Shown here: one piece after another, positions 25,655-38,665 of the stretch
How positions within the stretch are numbered: position 1 is the first letter of the stretch
How the letters are laid out: each line of letters opens with the position of its first letter
Assembly (NCBI RefSeq): GCF_021730395.1
Contig: NC_069375.1
Coordinates: forward strand, 63,825,501 to 63,889,500
Reading direction: 5' to 3'
Source: Mercenaria mercenaria
Taxonomy: Eukaryota; Mollusca; Bivalvia; Venerida; Veneridae
DNA length: 64,000 nucleotides
Notes under the pieces: model-generated
The model's input: the letters and a program-made list of their open reading frames with translations, nothing else
What the model was told of the DNA's origin: nothing
Database searches by the model: none
Translations under genes and position numbers: made by a program

Positions 25655-27920
25655 ACTAAATTAAATCGTCCAATATCGACCAGACATCGACGTCGTAACA
25701 TCATTACCAACACTAAAAAAGATTCATAGCCACTAAAATACGCTAAAAGTGTTTATGCTTAAAATTAATTAAATGGTTAGAAAATGACAAAATCGCATTA
25801 AGCTGTCATCCATGTACAGCAGTATGAGTTACCTAAAATGTAGGACATCGGACAGAAAATTGTTTTGGATGATTACGGCAATGTTTTCACATTTTCTAGC
25901 ACTAAGTTGCCATTAACTTGTCAGTATGTGCTGACACAAAATAATACATTTTTCAAATATGATAATTATAGTTTAACCTAGTTCACTGATGATTTACTCG
26001 ACATATCAAAATAATCCTCTTCGTTGAAGATTATGGAACAAAAATTAAGTGTATGAATAATTTAAGTACAGATGTAAATCAACCCTTCGAGCAAGGGCTT
26101 TAACCTATAACGATGATGAACTAGTGATTCTAAAATCAACAACCGTATAAACTCGGCAACGTAGGGCCCGCTATCCTGTCAACAGGAACGAAAATACCAA
26201 AACCTCTCTTCTGCAGGCACTTGATAACTTTTTTTTTCAGATATCCGACCTTATACGTACTTTGCAGAATGCAATACGTTTTAACAGGATGTTGCGTTAT
26301 AACTCAAGTTATATTTCTGTAAATTCAGGTCAATTTTGATATCCTTAAAATCACAGCAGTTACAGATCAACAGATAAAATCGTCTACAGTTTTCTGCTAT
26401 TGTCTTATAAATGATACAGTAGAAAAAAAATGAAAGTAATCTGTTCAGCATTGCAGTTATTATGCTCAAGTCAACGACCAGAAGTTTAGTATATAAACTG
26501 CTGGTAACTACTTTTTTACATGAAAAACAAATATATCCTGGATAAAAAAGGCATAACATGATCTACTTGAAATTCACTAAAAAGACATTAATATGCAAAG
26601 TCCTTTCAGACAGCCACTAAATGACTAGAAATTTCATCTGAGGTTGAAAAATGAGACACTCACCGTCATTTTCTTACACCAGACAACGTAATGGACAAAT
26701 TAAGTATTTGGTAATGTCGAACAAACATTCAACTCTAACAGACTGAAGTGGTTTAGGAACGACAGATGTTTTTAAAGAAATCGGAGACTATCCTTCACAA
26801 AAATGAAACAACATTTTGATTTAAAATATTTGCATTGGGATAAATTAATTGTGTAAATAGGGCTACCTTCGTAACGAAATGCTATTTGTCCTTTCTGCCT
26901 ACTAAATAATTTTTTTAGGTTTTAAGACCTTTTTGTGTCTGTTCAGATTTCAAACCTTATGCGTACTAACGCTAACATAACCGTGTAAACTTTATATTTA
27001 TATAAACTGTATGTAGTTATTTTATATTGCAAATATGAAACTTGGTAAAATATATGGAAATTTCATATAGAAATAAATAATCGCTCGTATGATCCGTCCA
27101 ATCGTCAATCTGTTACCTTATTACGTTTTTTTAATACATATAATGAACAAATTGGTGCTTAACAAAGTTTTAATGAATATTTGTTTAATTAGATATTAAC
27201 CAGCACGTGTTTCGATTCATGATGATATTGTTCTATATTTCAAGGATAGGTTGGGAAGCTTAGCTCATGAATGTACTTGTACTGAGTCCTGTGAAGTGTT
27301 CGAAAACAGTTCGAAAATTTCGATAAGGAATATTTTAAGAAGAAAGCGTTCTTGCAATTTTTCTCATTTTGCATTTCTTTAAAAGAGCTTTAAGTATTCG
27401 AGAACAATTTAAGAATACCTTTGACACAGTTCTAGAACTTTGTTCATGAAAACTGAACGATATGTTTATGAACTGCTCTTTAAAATTTCTCAGGAGCATG
27501 GACCATGGGACTCGAATAGCCTAAATACTTTACCAAGAGAATGTTTCTGAGGCCACGTGTCTTGAGAATTCATAATGAGCATTTCATGAAATGTGTGTAA
27601 CTGTTCCGAGATATTTAAAAGGTTTAACTGTGGGCATGACTGTTTCAATAACACCATGACAATTGCTATAGAAATAGCCAAACTTAAATTTACGCATTTA
27701 AGCTATCATTATAAAACATTTTGCCACAGGACGTTAAATTAACTCTACAGAAATTCAAAATAATTAACTTAAAACACATGTTCCTTCCGAGTAAATTGAT
27801 AATGTATAATCAGTATTACAGTACAAGGTTGAATAATTAAATGTCTAATCAAATAATCAAATATTTTCCAATAACATTTTACACAACATTATGTACTTTA
27901 CATTAAAATCAGCTATTGGT
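25655..27920. other. gene-free DNA
   Basis: No frame with recognisable protein features, no RNA gene, no clear repeat. Confidence 0.45.
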
Positions 27921-27931
27921 TAGTACTTGTT

Positions 27932-28335
27932 CAATCTGACTAAAGTACTTGATCTTCTAAACGAAGATCTGAGAACGACCCATTCACATTCGTCTTCTGT
28001 ATATTTTGGATTTCCAGTATTGCTATTTTTATTTTATCCAATCAGACGACATGTTCGAATGTCAAAGAGTAAGAAAAATGTGCAGTTATTCCAGGGCTCG
28101 AACCCAGGACCCCTCGCTTACAAAGCAAGTGGCCTACCGACTGAGCTAACCGGCTATCTGATACAATATGACATAAGAATTGTAAATATCAAAAGTCAAG
28201 GCTACAGGTAGATTTGCAAGATGTTGTAAGTTAGGCTCTGATTGGCTAGCGAAAGGGTCGTCAGAACGAGGCAATGAATAGGTCGTTCTCAGATCCTATG
28301 CGTAGCGTAATAGGATATGTACTTTAGTCAGATTG
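27932..28335. mobile_element. MITE with 9-bp target duplication (MULE-like) carrying a tRNA-like module
   Basis: Perfect 17-bp terminal repeats CAATCTGACTAAAGTAC (27932-27948) and its reverse complement (28319-28335) extend into about 55 bp of looser inverted similarity, including CTGAGAACGACC. The 404-bp element is flanked by the identical 9-mer GTACTTGTT at 27923-27931 and 28336-28344. A 9-bp duplication is typical of Mutator-like transposases. There is no transposase frame, so it is non-autonomous. A tRNA-Thr-like sequence lies inside at 28084-28155. Confidence 0.8.
28084..28155 (-). tRNA. tRNA-Thr(UGU)-like sequence inside a MITE, probably pseudogene
   Basis: On the minus strand one can read the A box TTAGCTCAGTCGG, an anticodon arm CTTGC-TTTGTAA-GCGAG with anticodon TGT, and a T arm with GGGTTCGAGCC. 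The two acceptor strands (AGCCGGT and AATAACT) do not pair, so a working tRNA is unlikely. It could serve as an internal RNA polymerase III promoter. Confidence 0.5.
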
Positions 28336-28344
28336 GTACTTGTT

Positions 28345-30180
28345 CCTCGTACAAATGAATCATTCGTGTCGCCTTAATTAGATACTAAAAATGTCACTCT
28401 CTCAAACGGAAACAAATCACGATTGAGAGACACTTCCCACTTTACTAGACGGAGAAAGATTCAATGTACAAATTAACTATGGAAAACCATTACAGATATT
28501 TTACAAAGAACTATATATTTCCCAAGACATTTACTAGTCAATAATTTGTCTTATTTCCATCTGCGTTAGTTTCCCATTTTTCTCTGAGACTATTTTCAAG
28601 TTATAATACAGACTTAATCAAAGAACATTTAGAGGTCATTTTTTTTGCAACGTTAGCAAATTTATATCAATTGATGAAAAAATATTTCGAAGCGTTTCAA
28701 ATTACAAAGCAAAATCATTTTACCAATGTGTAGTTTACAAAAGATTTTTATCATATTAAACGAATTTATAAGATGACTGTGAAAATAAAGAAACAAAGCT
28801 TAAAGTGATCTCAATGGCAGAGGTTACTGGTTTGGAATCAGTTCTCCCTACACAGAAAACACATACATTGCCCAACTGTCCGTGACCTAAATGCTGTGAA
28901 GTACTCACCCTTTGGTATACTGCAGAGAAAATGCTGAAAAAAGCAAAACTATGGGCACTTCTAGTGGCATAATGATAATAATTCTCTTTAGCAATATAAA
29001 CAGGAAAACGTCACAGGAAAATAAATGCTCAACCTGAATACACCTTTCTAGTTCTGATTTCTTACGGAAGCAATGTTTTTATTTGTTCGCCTGTCTGGGT
29101 GGTTACTGTGTTGATGGCTTTTTTTACGCCCATGGAATATAATCCAGCAAAAACTTATCTTTTGGAGATATTGCAAAACAAAGCCTGACTTTTATGTATG
29201 CTCTGATTTCTATTTTATTCTTTAGGTTTCATCATAAGGTTATAATATTAGTACTGCATACGATTCTGTACGATTTACATAGGATAACTTAGTCAGTTGT
29301 AAACAGGATTAAATCTATATTTCACACGTGTGTTGATTGAACAATTATTATCATTTATACGGTTCTTTTGTTCTAATATGTACTGTCAATTGTTTCTATT
29401 GACGCTTATTAGTGACAGAATTTATTGAATTACTTTCGTATTTTGATGTCAATACTAGCCCTGGATTTAAGTATTTGTCGGAAGACAGTCAAGCCATACA
29501 CTGAAAGGCCATTCTGTCTCTTTATCTGTTATTTCTTACTAAGAACTATTAGATCTACTTGTCAGTTACTCTAGAAGTCCAGTCATTATCAGTACTAAAA
29601 GATAATTCAATCCGTTAAACTGTTATTAACAGCATTGTATTCTACAAGTTAAAAATGTCGTGGACTGAAAATGTATTTAATGGTGTCATAAATAACGATT
29701 TGAGACTTATCACAACGTTTTCGAAACATTCCTTAAAAGCTCTGCAGTAACTACGAGGTTCTGTGCAAGGACGTCAATAACCGATCTGAAATGTTGTACT
29801 TGAATATGTTTAAATGAAACATGAAATGTGACATAACAGGATATATACCTTCGTTTATCCGCTGTTTTTGCATTATTGTAACTTCATACTGTATCAGTCA
29901 ATTAAGGATTTTGCGTATTACCGTTACATGTGACGTCAGCCACTTTTAAGACATCAAAACCGCCTACTATCAGTAAATCTCGATTTCTGTAAAAATCGGC
30001 CAGGAAAGCGGTCAACTAAACCTCAAACGTGAGTATAGATACGCTGTTAAAAGTATACATCAACTTTTCCAAAATTCCAACTGAGACTTCGACTCCCCGT
30101 ACAAGTGAAGCAATTCATTCTACATAAGGTAGAAATGAAAAAAAGTTTGTTTGACAACAACGCAGCAAATAATTCATTGC
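28345..30180. other. gene-free DNA
   Basis: Nothing recognised between the tRNA-bearing MITE and the 27-bp minisatellite. Confidence 0.45.
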
Positions 30181-30186
30181 ATATTA

Positions 30187-31130
30187 GTGTCTCAGTCAGA
30201 TAATGTGGTTTTCGTGTCTCAGACAGATAATGTGGTTTCCGTGTCTCAGACAGATAATGTGGTTTTCGTGTCTCAGACAGTTAATGGGGTTTTCGTGTCT
30301 CAGACAGATAATGTGGTTTCCGTGTCTCGGTCAGATAATGTGGTTTCCGTGTCTCCGTCAGATAATGTGGTTTCCGTGTCTCGGTCAAATAATGTGTTTT
30401 CCGTGTCTCAGACAGTTAATGTGGTTTTCGTGTCTCGGACAGATAATGTGGTTTCCGTGTCTCAGTCAGATAATGTGGTTTCCGTGTCTCAGACAGATAA
30501 TGTGGTTTCCGTGTCTCAGTCAGATAATGTGGTTTCCGTGTCTCAGACAGATAATGTGGTTTCCGTGTCTCAGACAGATAATGTGGTTTCCGTGTCTCAG
30601 TCAGATAATGTGGTTTCCGTGTCACAGACAGATTATGTGGTTTCCGTGTCTCATCAGATAATGGGGTTTCGTGTCTCATCAGATAATTGGTTTCCGTGCT
30701 CAGACAGATAATGGTGTCCGTGTCTCAGTCAGATAATGTTTCGTTCACAATAATGTGCCTTTCATCAGATATTGTTCGTCTAGGGTTTCGTGTCCAGTCA
30801 GTAATGTTCGTCTCAGTCAGTTTGTTCGTGCTCACAGAAATGTTCCTGTCTCAATGTTCGTGTCTCAACAATAATGTGTTCCGTCACAGAAATGTTTCGT
30901 TCTCAGTCGTAAGTTCCGCTCATCATAATTGTTTTCGGTTCTCAGATAATGTGTTTCGTGTCCAGTCAATATGGTTTCGTTCTCAATAGATAAGTGTTCC
31001 GTCCTCATAATTGGTTCGTGTCCAGACCGTAAGTGGTTCCGTATGTTCGTGTCAACATAATGTGTGGTAGACAAAATGTGTTTGTTCATTTCGGTCTCAG
31101 CAGATAAGTGGTTCGTCCAACTATGTTTCG
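30187..31130 (+). repeat. 27-bp minisatellite with a decayed right half
   Basis: About twenty copies of a 27-base unit (TCTCAGACAGATAATGTGG then TTTCCGTG) fill 30187-30710. Units vary at CAGACA/CAGTCA/CGGTCA and GTTT-TCG/TTTCCG. As 27 is divisible by three, both plus frames listed here and one minus frame stay open (9-residue periods VSVSQTDNV, MWFPCLRQI and ETRKPHYLS). From 30710 to 31130 the same units continue with many small losses. Confidence 0.9.
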
Positions 31131-31134
31131 CAAT

Positions 31135-32450
31135 GCTTCTCATTGATATTGAAATCTATTCTGCCGAAGAGAATCCTATTCACTTGATGTATCCAATGAT
31201 CTTGCGGTTGTTCCGAAGTTGAATATCGTTTATCGAAAACAATAGCACCCACCCCCACCATCCACAACCAATAAAAATAGATTTGGGCCATCCATTTTAA
31301 TGGAATAAACAAATGAAATGGATATTTTATCAAACCAAATTATTTTGACCTTCTCAAATTTCTCTGAAGATCTAGCATCTTTTGTTTTGAAACAAGAAAA
31401 AACAGAAAACCTTAAAAACCATTGAGCTCTGCTTTACCTTTCTCTGCAAATGCATAAGCAGGCTGCGAGCCATATATTGAAATAAATAAAACCAATGTAA
31501 CACTTTCCAGCTGAACGTTTTTTTTTGCTTTTTGCATCCTATTTCAGCATAATAAACCGACCAATGAGCAGCTTTTAAAAAAGCTTACATTATTCACTTA
31601 ATTTAAATAAGTGCCATGCCCTTGTGACAGGAACAATAAGAGCTTTATTTTGACAAACATACCGGATAAACAAACTGCGCCACAACTGATTCTGAACAAT
31701 TGCATACTTCATTGTAAAAATCCATTTAATTCGACTTCGTACTCCAGCGAAAAATCGTACACCATTTTTTCAGTTTCTCTTTATATTTGTTTGCGTTTGA
31801 AACAATATTTTTACTATTGTTGCACAAAAGTAATTACAGAGAGCTTATTTTTAAACATTTTATATCGAACAAATAGCAGCAACAAGGGATATTAAACATA
31901 TGACGGTGGAAGTCTGATTGGTTCACTAAAATGTGTAACATAATTATACGAGCCTGTGTATGTTTTCTACCCATATAGGTATGCAAGATACTTTCATATA
32001 CTTGGACTTTGATGGAATTTTAATTAGTTAGTGAATGTGATATTTGTTGCCTCGCATTTGATTTCGTTTTGTAAGATCATAAAACAAGGTACCTTTCAAC
32101 ATTAATTTAGTATTAAACATAACAAGGACCAATCATTAAACATGTACAATGTATCGTTTATTTCTCAACATCCTGCTTGTTGAATTTTAGTTGTCAAAGA
32201 GACGATGCATGTGCTGTGTCGGGCTTTGGCTTGAAGAAAATTACTTATATACATATGTGCGTCTTTATCGTTTCCATCTTGATTGCTTATTTATACTCTG
32301 TAATAGAAGTGTCGCCATCTTCCATCTTTATAAAACAAACCCTGTATAAAAATATTTTGTCTATCTTATAACAAATTGCAAATCATCAATTCATAGATAC
32401 AACAATGAAAAATGAACACAATTTGTCTGTCTAATAAAAGTCCGAGTACA
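31135..32450. other. gene-free DNA between two minisatellites
   Basis: Short frames only; no recognised feature. Confidence 0.45.
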
Positions 32451-32454
32451 ATTT

Positions 32455-32905
32455 GTTACTGGAACTTCGTTAGTTACTGGAGTTACTGGAAATTTGCATG
32501 TAATTAGAACTTTGTTTGCTACAGGAACTTTGTTTGCTACAGGAACTTTGTACACTACAGGGACTATGTTTGCTACAGGAACTTTGTTTGTTCCTGGAAC
32601 TCTGTTTGCTACAGGAACTTTGTTTGCTACAGGAATTTTGTTGGCTACAGGAACTATGTTGGCTACATGAATTTTGTTGGCTATATGCACTTTGTTGTCT
32701 ACATTGGTCAGGAACATTCTTGGCTCCTGGAACTTTGTTGGCTACAAGAACTCTGTTTGTTATATTGTTATAGGAACTTTGTTGGCTCCTGAAACTTTGT
32801 TTGATACAGGAACTTTGTTGGCTACAGGAACTTTGTTGGCTACTGGAACCTTGTTTGCTACAATAACTTTGTCGGCTACAGGAACATTGTTGGCTACTGA
32901 AATAC
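32455..32905 (+). repeat. 18-bp minisatellite
   Basis: A unit of 18 bases (TTTGCTACAGGAACTTTG) recurs about 20 times with variation. It is divisible by three, so frames on both strands remain open with six-residue periods (NKVPVA and CSKQSS on minus, CLLQEL on plus). Confidence 0.9.
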
Positions 32906-33599
32906 AAATACTTGTCTGCCTCCCCCTCCTTCCTCACCACCTTACACACACACATTTCTCCCTTACACCTGCCAGCGATTTGTGAAAACAGTTTGACAAA
33001 ACAATTCGACATAAAATGCGCTCGTAAACAAAAGTGGTAAAAGGAATCATTTTCGAGCCTTGGCGAGGAAATTTAGTACTTTTACGTCTGTTTGATACAA
33101 AATGAAATATCGACGACATTGCCCCTCGCATAGGTATGTTCTTGTTCCGGAAACGGAACGTCTCATGGAAAGAAACAAGTCTTGGAAATAAGACGCATTA
33201 AGGAATAGGAAATATCATGGGAAATACAAAAGTGTAGGCGCTTTAATCTACACGTAATTAAAACACTGCATACTTCTTCGACTAGTAGACTGGGAGGAGC
33301 GTTTTCCAGTGAGATTTGTTTCCGTTTTAAATGGTGATAATTCTGGTGTTCTATTTAAGTGATGTAAAATTTGGTAGTTGATATGCACTCCAATAACGTT
33401 GAAAATGTAGAAATGTAGTGATAGAAGTTAGATTTATTAATCCTCAGTAGTTTATGCAGACAGTCAGGATCACATCATCCCTAATTTGAATATAGAGAAC
33501 TGGGAGCAAAACAATTATTAAGGATTCCAGGTCTCCATTAAGGTTGCTGATTTAAAAGCACTTGCTCCTCTCTGATGTTTGTTCAAACCCACTGTGAAT

Positions 33600-33780
33600 G
33601 GTTAAAGTCTTTATGTCAGGAAGCCATCCAGCTTGCTCTGTAATTATACCTAATTGTAGTCGTCCTCTCGTGCGTAAATCTATGCAATGAAGGGTTTTCC
33701 GCCGTTATGAAAAGCTTAAGAGTAACCAAATGACCTTTTATTATGTCTGTGACGGCAAACAAAATTACCGATTTTTTTAA
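33600..33780 (+). mobile_element. possible old family A SINE fragment
   Basis: GTCAGGAAGCCATCCAGCTTG is clear, followed by weakly matching sequence with CTCGTGCGTAAATCTATGCA and CAAATGACC. Only the first 25 bp are convincing. Confidence 0.35.
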
Positions 33781-34170
33781 ATTCTACATTAATAAATATC
33801 TCTAATGTTTTCTTCTGAACGCTAATGGAAAATGCATATGCTGTTAATGGCATTTATTCTGGTACATATCACAGTGGGCGTTCAAGTGCCGTTAAAAGTC
33901 TTCTTGTGAAAGGATGGCTCATGACAAGGCAAGTACTTTGAAATACAAAGTTAAAAGATGTATTAGAAATGTAAGTGCAAATGTCTCAATTGTTCAGATT
34001 GTGTTTATGTATGCTTCAAGCTAGCGGCACTGTCACTTTGCAGAATAGCTTACCGTTAAGTTAGATGATTGATGGCAGTTATAATGTATTTTTACGTAGA
34101 GATTATCTGATCTTAGAAAGAATGTTATCAAATAGAAAAAGACATTCCACAATGGCTTGCTTTCAACTCA

Positions 34171-34428
34171 TTTTTACTTGGTTTAACGTCATACCGACAC
34201 ATTTACAGGTCATATGGCTACTTTTCAGCATTCCGTGATTGCCGAAGACCACAGTTCCCCATCCTGGCTTCAAATCAGGTACGGTGAAATACTTGCTAGA
34301 AGCACTGACCAAGCCGGCTGAAAAATTTCATCACAAGAAATAACCTGTATTTCCAGCGAGGATTCAAACCCACATTTTTAAGGGCAAAATATTCAAGGTG
34401 GGCGACCTTAATACAGCGGAGGCCCCCA
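34171..34428 (-). mobile_element. tRNA-derived SINE, family A, old copy
   Basis: On the minus strand GGGGGCCTCCGCTGTATTAAGGTCGC, allowing for changes, the B-box-like TGGGTTTGAATCC, CCATATGACCTG and the 3' end GTCGGTATGACGTTAAACC are in family order, strongly diverged. Confidence 0.6.
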
Positions 34429-34429
34429 G

Positions 34430-37400
34430 TTCGCTCCTATCGTCGCACTATAGAATATGTATGGTTGCATGTCTACATCTTAAACAAATACGTAAAAATA
34501 CAAAGAAAAACAAAAACGAATTGACCACAAGACAGAAACGATACTTTAAAGGAACAATGTGTGGTACACCAAGGCCTGATGTTTCTCAGAAATGCACATA
34601 TCAGTAAGTGGTTCTTTTTCAAATCATTTTGCGTGTGTAATCACCTACGGTCAAATACCGGGTAAAATTCCGATATATATGATAAATTCTTCTCATATTA
34701 ACATTTCTACTCGTAAAAAATGGGCAATTTCTTACTACATTTGCAATTTAATCACCTATAGTTTTACCTTTTTTGTGTGTGTAAAGTGACTTACGAGATG
34801 CTTAATTTGCCTTACAGATTTGAAATGGCACATACAAAGAGGAGTGGACATCCTCCAATTTTTACCAATAACATGTAGGCACAGGAAATAGAGATCAATA
34901 TAATTGCACCTTTACTATATGTAATCCTAACAGGTGTTCTGTATTACAAAAGTGCTACTAGTATGATATTTTGATACAAGCAAAACTGTATTATCTGCAC
35001 TATTAGTTACTTACTGGTACTTCATTTTATTATTGGCTTGTTAAAAGTTAATTTTATACCATGTGCAAGTTGACAGAATCATAGGAACCATGTGTTGAGG
35101 GGTAAATCAAACACAAATGAATAAATTCTTAATGTTTTTGTTGTGCAAAAAAGTATGATATTGTGTCTAAAACAGTTTTCATTTTCCATTCAATTTTGTA
35201 ATTGCAAGGGAAGTAAACTAATAGATATGTCTGCTTATAAGTACTAGCCCAAGGCAAGAGTTGTCATTCTTTGTGGATCACAATTTTAAATTAAAAATTA
35301 AAACTTCTGTTATTGATATTAATAAAACTATCATAAACTTCACATTTGTGAAATCATTTTTGGTTATTTCAAGGACTTGGAAATCAATTTCTAGATTTTA
35401 TTTAATGTATTACTATCATTGTAAAACTTAGGCTCTATCTCTAAAACATGTGCCCTTTTGGATTTGGAACTGTAAATCCAGTTAATTTAATATAATAATT
35501 TTTACAACAGTCAGGTTCCTTAATGTTACCAAATAAATTATATTGCTTTGTGCCGAACTGCTACTTTTCGGAGTTCAATACAAGGTCAATGTAGCTGTAA
35601 TATCTGTATTCATTTATTCGTTTCGCTCATATTTGTGTGTTTGTTTCACGCTATCTGTTATAAATGGGTGGTTGATCAAAGTAAAGAGTAAATAAAAGTT
35701 CACATACATCTAGGCCTTTGAACTAATTACGATTGCAATATTTGATTGTAGGGCATTACACCTTAAATGGTTTGCATGAAATCACAAGCAGTTATGATCA
35801 CCTGTGACCGATTTGATATTTCCCTCTCAACCACAATCCCTCCTTTTTCATCGCAACCCATCCCCCAACGAGCCTCCGCTAAATATGTGATCTCGTTATA
35901 GACTCGCCTACGCCATTTCTGTCTCCAGCTGCGACGAGTTGAACTTGAAATACTATTTAGTATTAAGGAGACACTTCCATAAATATTTGTCAAAATTTTC
36001 GAGAATCATAAAGGGACTTAATTGTTTAGAGTAGTTGTAGATAAAAATAGAAGTATAATTCGTGTATAAGGTATGCTGACTTGTAGTCTGCAAACTGTCG
36101 TATGCATTCGTCGTGCAAACGAAATTCAATTAGAAAATAGTCCTTCATAACACTGTTATTTCTTTAGATTTATAAAATCATATAGTCAACGTTTTAATGA
36201 ATGAAACGTACTATTAAGAGACACGTGAAAGCAAAGTAACGACAATTAAACTGAAGATTTAAATGACATTACTATTTAACTGCTTGAATTCGCAACAATA
36301 TCTATAATTACATATTTCCATAATATCTATAATAACAAATAAGAGACCTCTGTCCCCGTCTTCTTATCCTTTATATTTCTAAGCAAGTAGTAAACATTTT
36401 TATTATCAATTCAGAACATTCAGAAGCATAAAAAGTGACAAGCAAAATAATAACAACTAAATAATGAAAGGTTATGAAAAGTGCTACACTTCCCATACGG
36501 CTTACACGGCATTGTATCGCACATACCTTGTTATGGCCGCCACACATCTTTGTTCTATTGTACATCTAAATCTAAAGAACATCCTTCTGTTACATAAAAT
36601 ACAATTAAGCAAACTGATAACAGGCTTGGTTGATTAATGAGAGGACATGAAAAGTGATAAACAGAGACCTAGCACCGACTTATTATAAACGAAATACTAT
36701 TACACACATATTGAGTGAACTCCACCATTCCAAAGTATCAGAACATATATAAATTCGAAAACAAAAGTTTACACTATAAAAGTATCCCGATTCACAAAGA
36801 AAATCATTTCTGGATACATTTGTATAACACGGTAACTGGCTCCTATAAAGCACCTTGACCGTGTATCTTGTACGAAAATTGCGAAAATCAACTAATATTA
36901 TATTATGTTATCTGTATTGATAACTTCTTCAAGTACAAAACAAATGGGAATACTCATTAATTATATATTAGTAATAAGATCTTGAAAGTTTCTTTAGAAA
37001 TTATTCAGAAATTTAATGAATTGGCAATGTTGATGTTTTGTTTTCTTTCTTTTTTCTCATCAGTGTGTCATTGATACACGTTTTTGTCATTTTAAGATAT
37101 TGAAACATGCCGTTAAGCGTCCTGTTCATTTAATAAGCGGATGGTCGAAGATTTTGTAACTTGCAATCACATTATATTAGTGATACTTTTATATTTTTTC
37201 TTAAATTTGAAACTTTATCTAATATTTAGAAGTGAATACCCTGCGCTCGCTCGTATCCTAAAGTAAAAGCTGATTTCAATATCATATTCCCTACGTTTGA
37301 TATTAATTCATCGACTTCCATTACTGTTATTTCGTTTGAGATATCTGCTTCATATTACATATTAAAGGCATGAATATACGATTCAAAAAAACAAACAAAA

Positions 37401-37688
37401 AGAAAACAAAAAAAAAAACAAAAAAAAAAAAACGCACATTTCAGATAAATCCGTAAAACACGAAGTTATGTGTATACTTCCATGATAACAACCATCATAT
37501 TGAGCAAACAACATCATTTATCTATTAAACAAAGCTTGATTATCAGTTACATTAATCAATGTACACGTTTACAAAACTCAATGTATATCAACCCTGCGTT
37601 GCTCTTCCCACTGTTTTCCTGCATTTCATTTTGTATTCAAACTCAAGTACCCTATATTAATATATAAAAAACTGCATATCTGACACTG

Positions 37689-37690
<2 letters not shown>
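34430..37690. other. gene-free DNA
   Basis: Short frames only; an A-rich low-complexity tract lies at 37385-37435. The 76-codon minus frame at 35763-35993 has no recognised domain. Confidence 0.45.
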
Positions 37691-37693
<3 letters not shown>

Positions 37694-37737
<44 letters not shown>

Positions 37738-37992
37738 GTTGTTTTGGGTTTAACGCCTTTTTCATCAGTATTTCTGTTACACAGCGGCGGACAGTTAACT
37801 TAACCAGTTTTCTTGGATTCTGTACCAGTAAAAACCTGTTCCCCGTATGAATCAGTTGTGGAGGACAAATGATTTCAGACACAATGCCTTTTATCAAATC
37901 GTCAAGGAGAACATACGCCTTGGCAGGGGATCGCACTCACGACCCCGCGATCCATAGATCTGCGCTGTCCCTATTGAGCTCAGCAGGCGGGT
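37694..37992 (-). mobile_element. tRNA-derived SINE, family B, minus strand, with 43-nt poly(T)
   Basis: Minus-strand element with the head CTGCTGAGCTCAATAGGGAC, a B-box-like GGTCGTGAGTGCGATCCCC, a body with CGATTTGATAAAAGGCATTG and GTACAGAATCC, the 3' end AGGCGTTAAACCC, and a long A tail seen as T(43) at 37694-37736. Confidence 0.8.
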
Positions 37993-38015
37993 AACTTAGT
38001 CAGGTAATATACAAT

Positions 38016-38276
38016 AATCGGTTTACGTATCGCGGGGTCGTGAGTTCGACCCCCGGGCGCGCGTATGTTCTCCGTGACGATTTGATAAAAGACATTGTGT
38101 CTGAAATCATTCGTCCTCTACCTTTGATTCATGTTGGAGAAGTTGGCAGTTACATTCGGAGAACGGGTTTGTACTGGTACAGAATCCACGAACATTAGTT
38201 AGGTTAACTGCCCGCCGTTACATGACTGAAATACTGTTGAAAAAATGCGTTAAACTCAAAACAAACAAACAAACAG
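38016..38276 (+). mobile_element. tRNA-derived SINE, family B, plus strand, 5'-truncated
   Basis: Starts within the tRNA head at TATCGCGGGGTCGTGAGTTC and shares the body of 37694-37992 (CGATTTGATAAAAGACATTG, GTACAGAATCC, AACTGCCCGCCGTTACATGA). It ends ATGCGTTAAACTC plus an (ACAA)n tail. It stands head to head with the preceding copy. Confidence 0.8.
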
Positions 38277-38519
38277 TACTGTGTATTATTTGATTCACAA
38301 ATCATATACTAGTAGTTCCAAAGAAACTAGATTTTAAATTGCAGATTCATATTTCAATATAATATAAGTTTTACTTTTCAAAAATGTATTTATCATTAAA
38401 ACATGTATTATTCTTTTATTTAATTTTATTTCGATATGAAGAAAGTAGTATTCCGACAAATACATTAGTGTCCTATACAGTCAGACAAATCAAATTAATA
38501 TTGGTGTGCAGTGTTGCTA

Positions 38520-38665
38520 AAAAGGCAACCGTCCTTCATCAAAGGAAAAGTCTACCGGCCGCGCCATACCAAAGACGCGAAAAATACTTGCTTGGCGCTC
38601 AGCATTTAAAAGAGGGAAACTGGCCTCTTCTCTCATACTCTTGTGGCGATGGATTCCATCAGGAA
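38520..38665 (+). mobile_element. family C SINE, truncated copy
   Basis: CCGGCCGCGCCATACCAAAG followed by ACTTGCTTGGCGCTCAGCAT matches, in order, the part just after the tRNA head of the element at 20905-21240. Confidence 0.55.

Noticed and set aside
28084-28155. A working tRNA-Thr gene
   Set aside because: Acceptor strands do not pair and the sequence sits inside a mobile element; kept only as a tRNA-like pseudogene.
30151-30711. Frames of 186, 152 and 87 codons over the 27-bp minisatellite
   Set aside because: They exist only because the repeat length is divisible by three; three different frames are open at once, and there is no start context or flanking exon.
30187-32905. CRISPR-like regular repeats
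   Set aside because: Units are contiguous with no unique spacers, and the genome is animal: these are minisatellites.
32391-33012. Minus-strand frames of 108 and 180 codons (NKVPVA and CSKQSS repeats)
   Set aside because: Same effect from the 18-bp minisatellite; two minus frames and a plus frame are open together.
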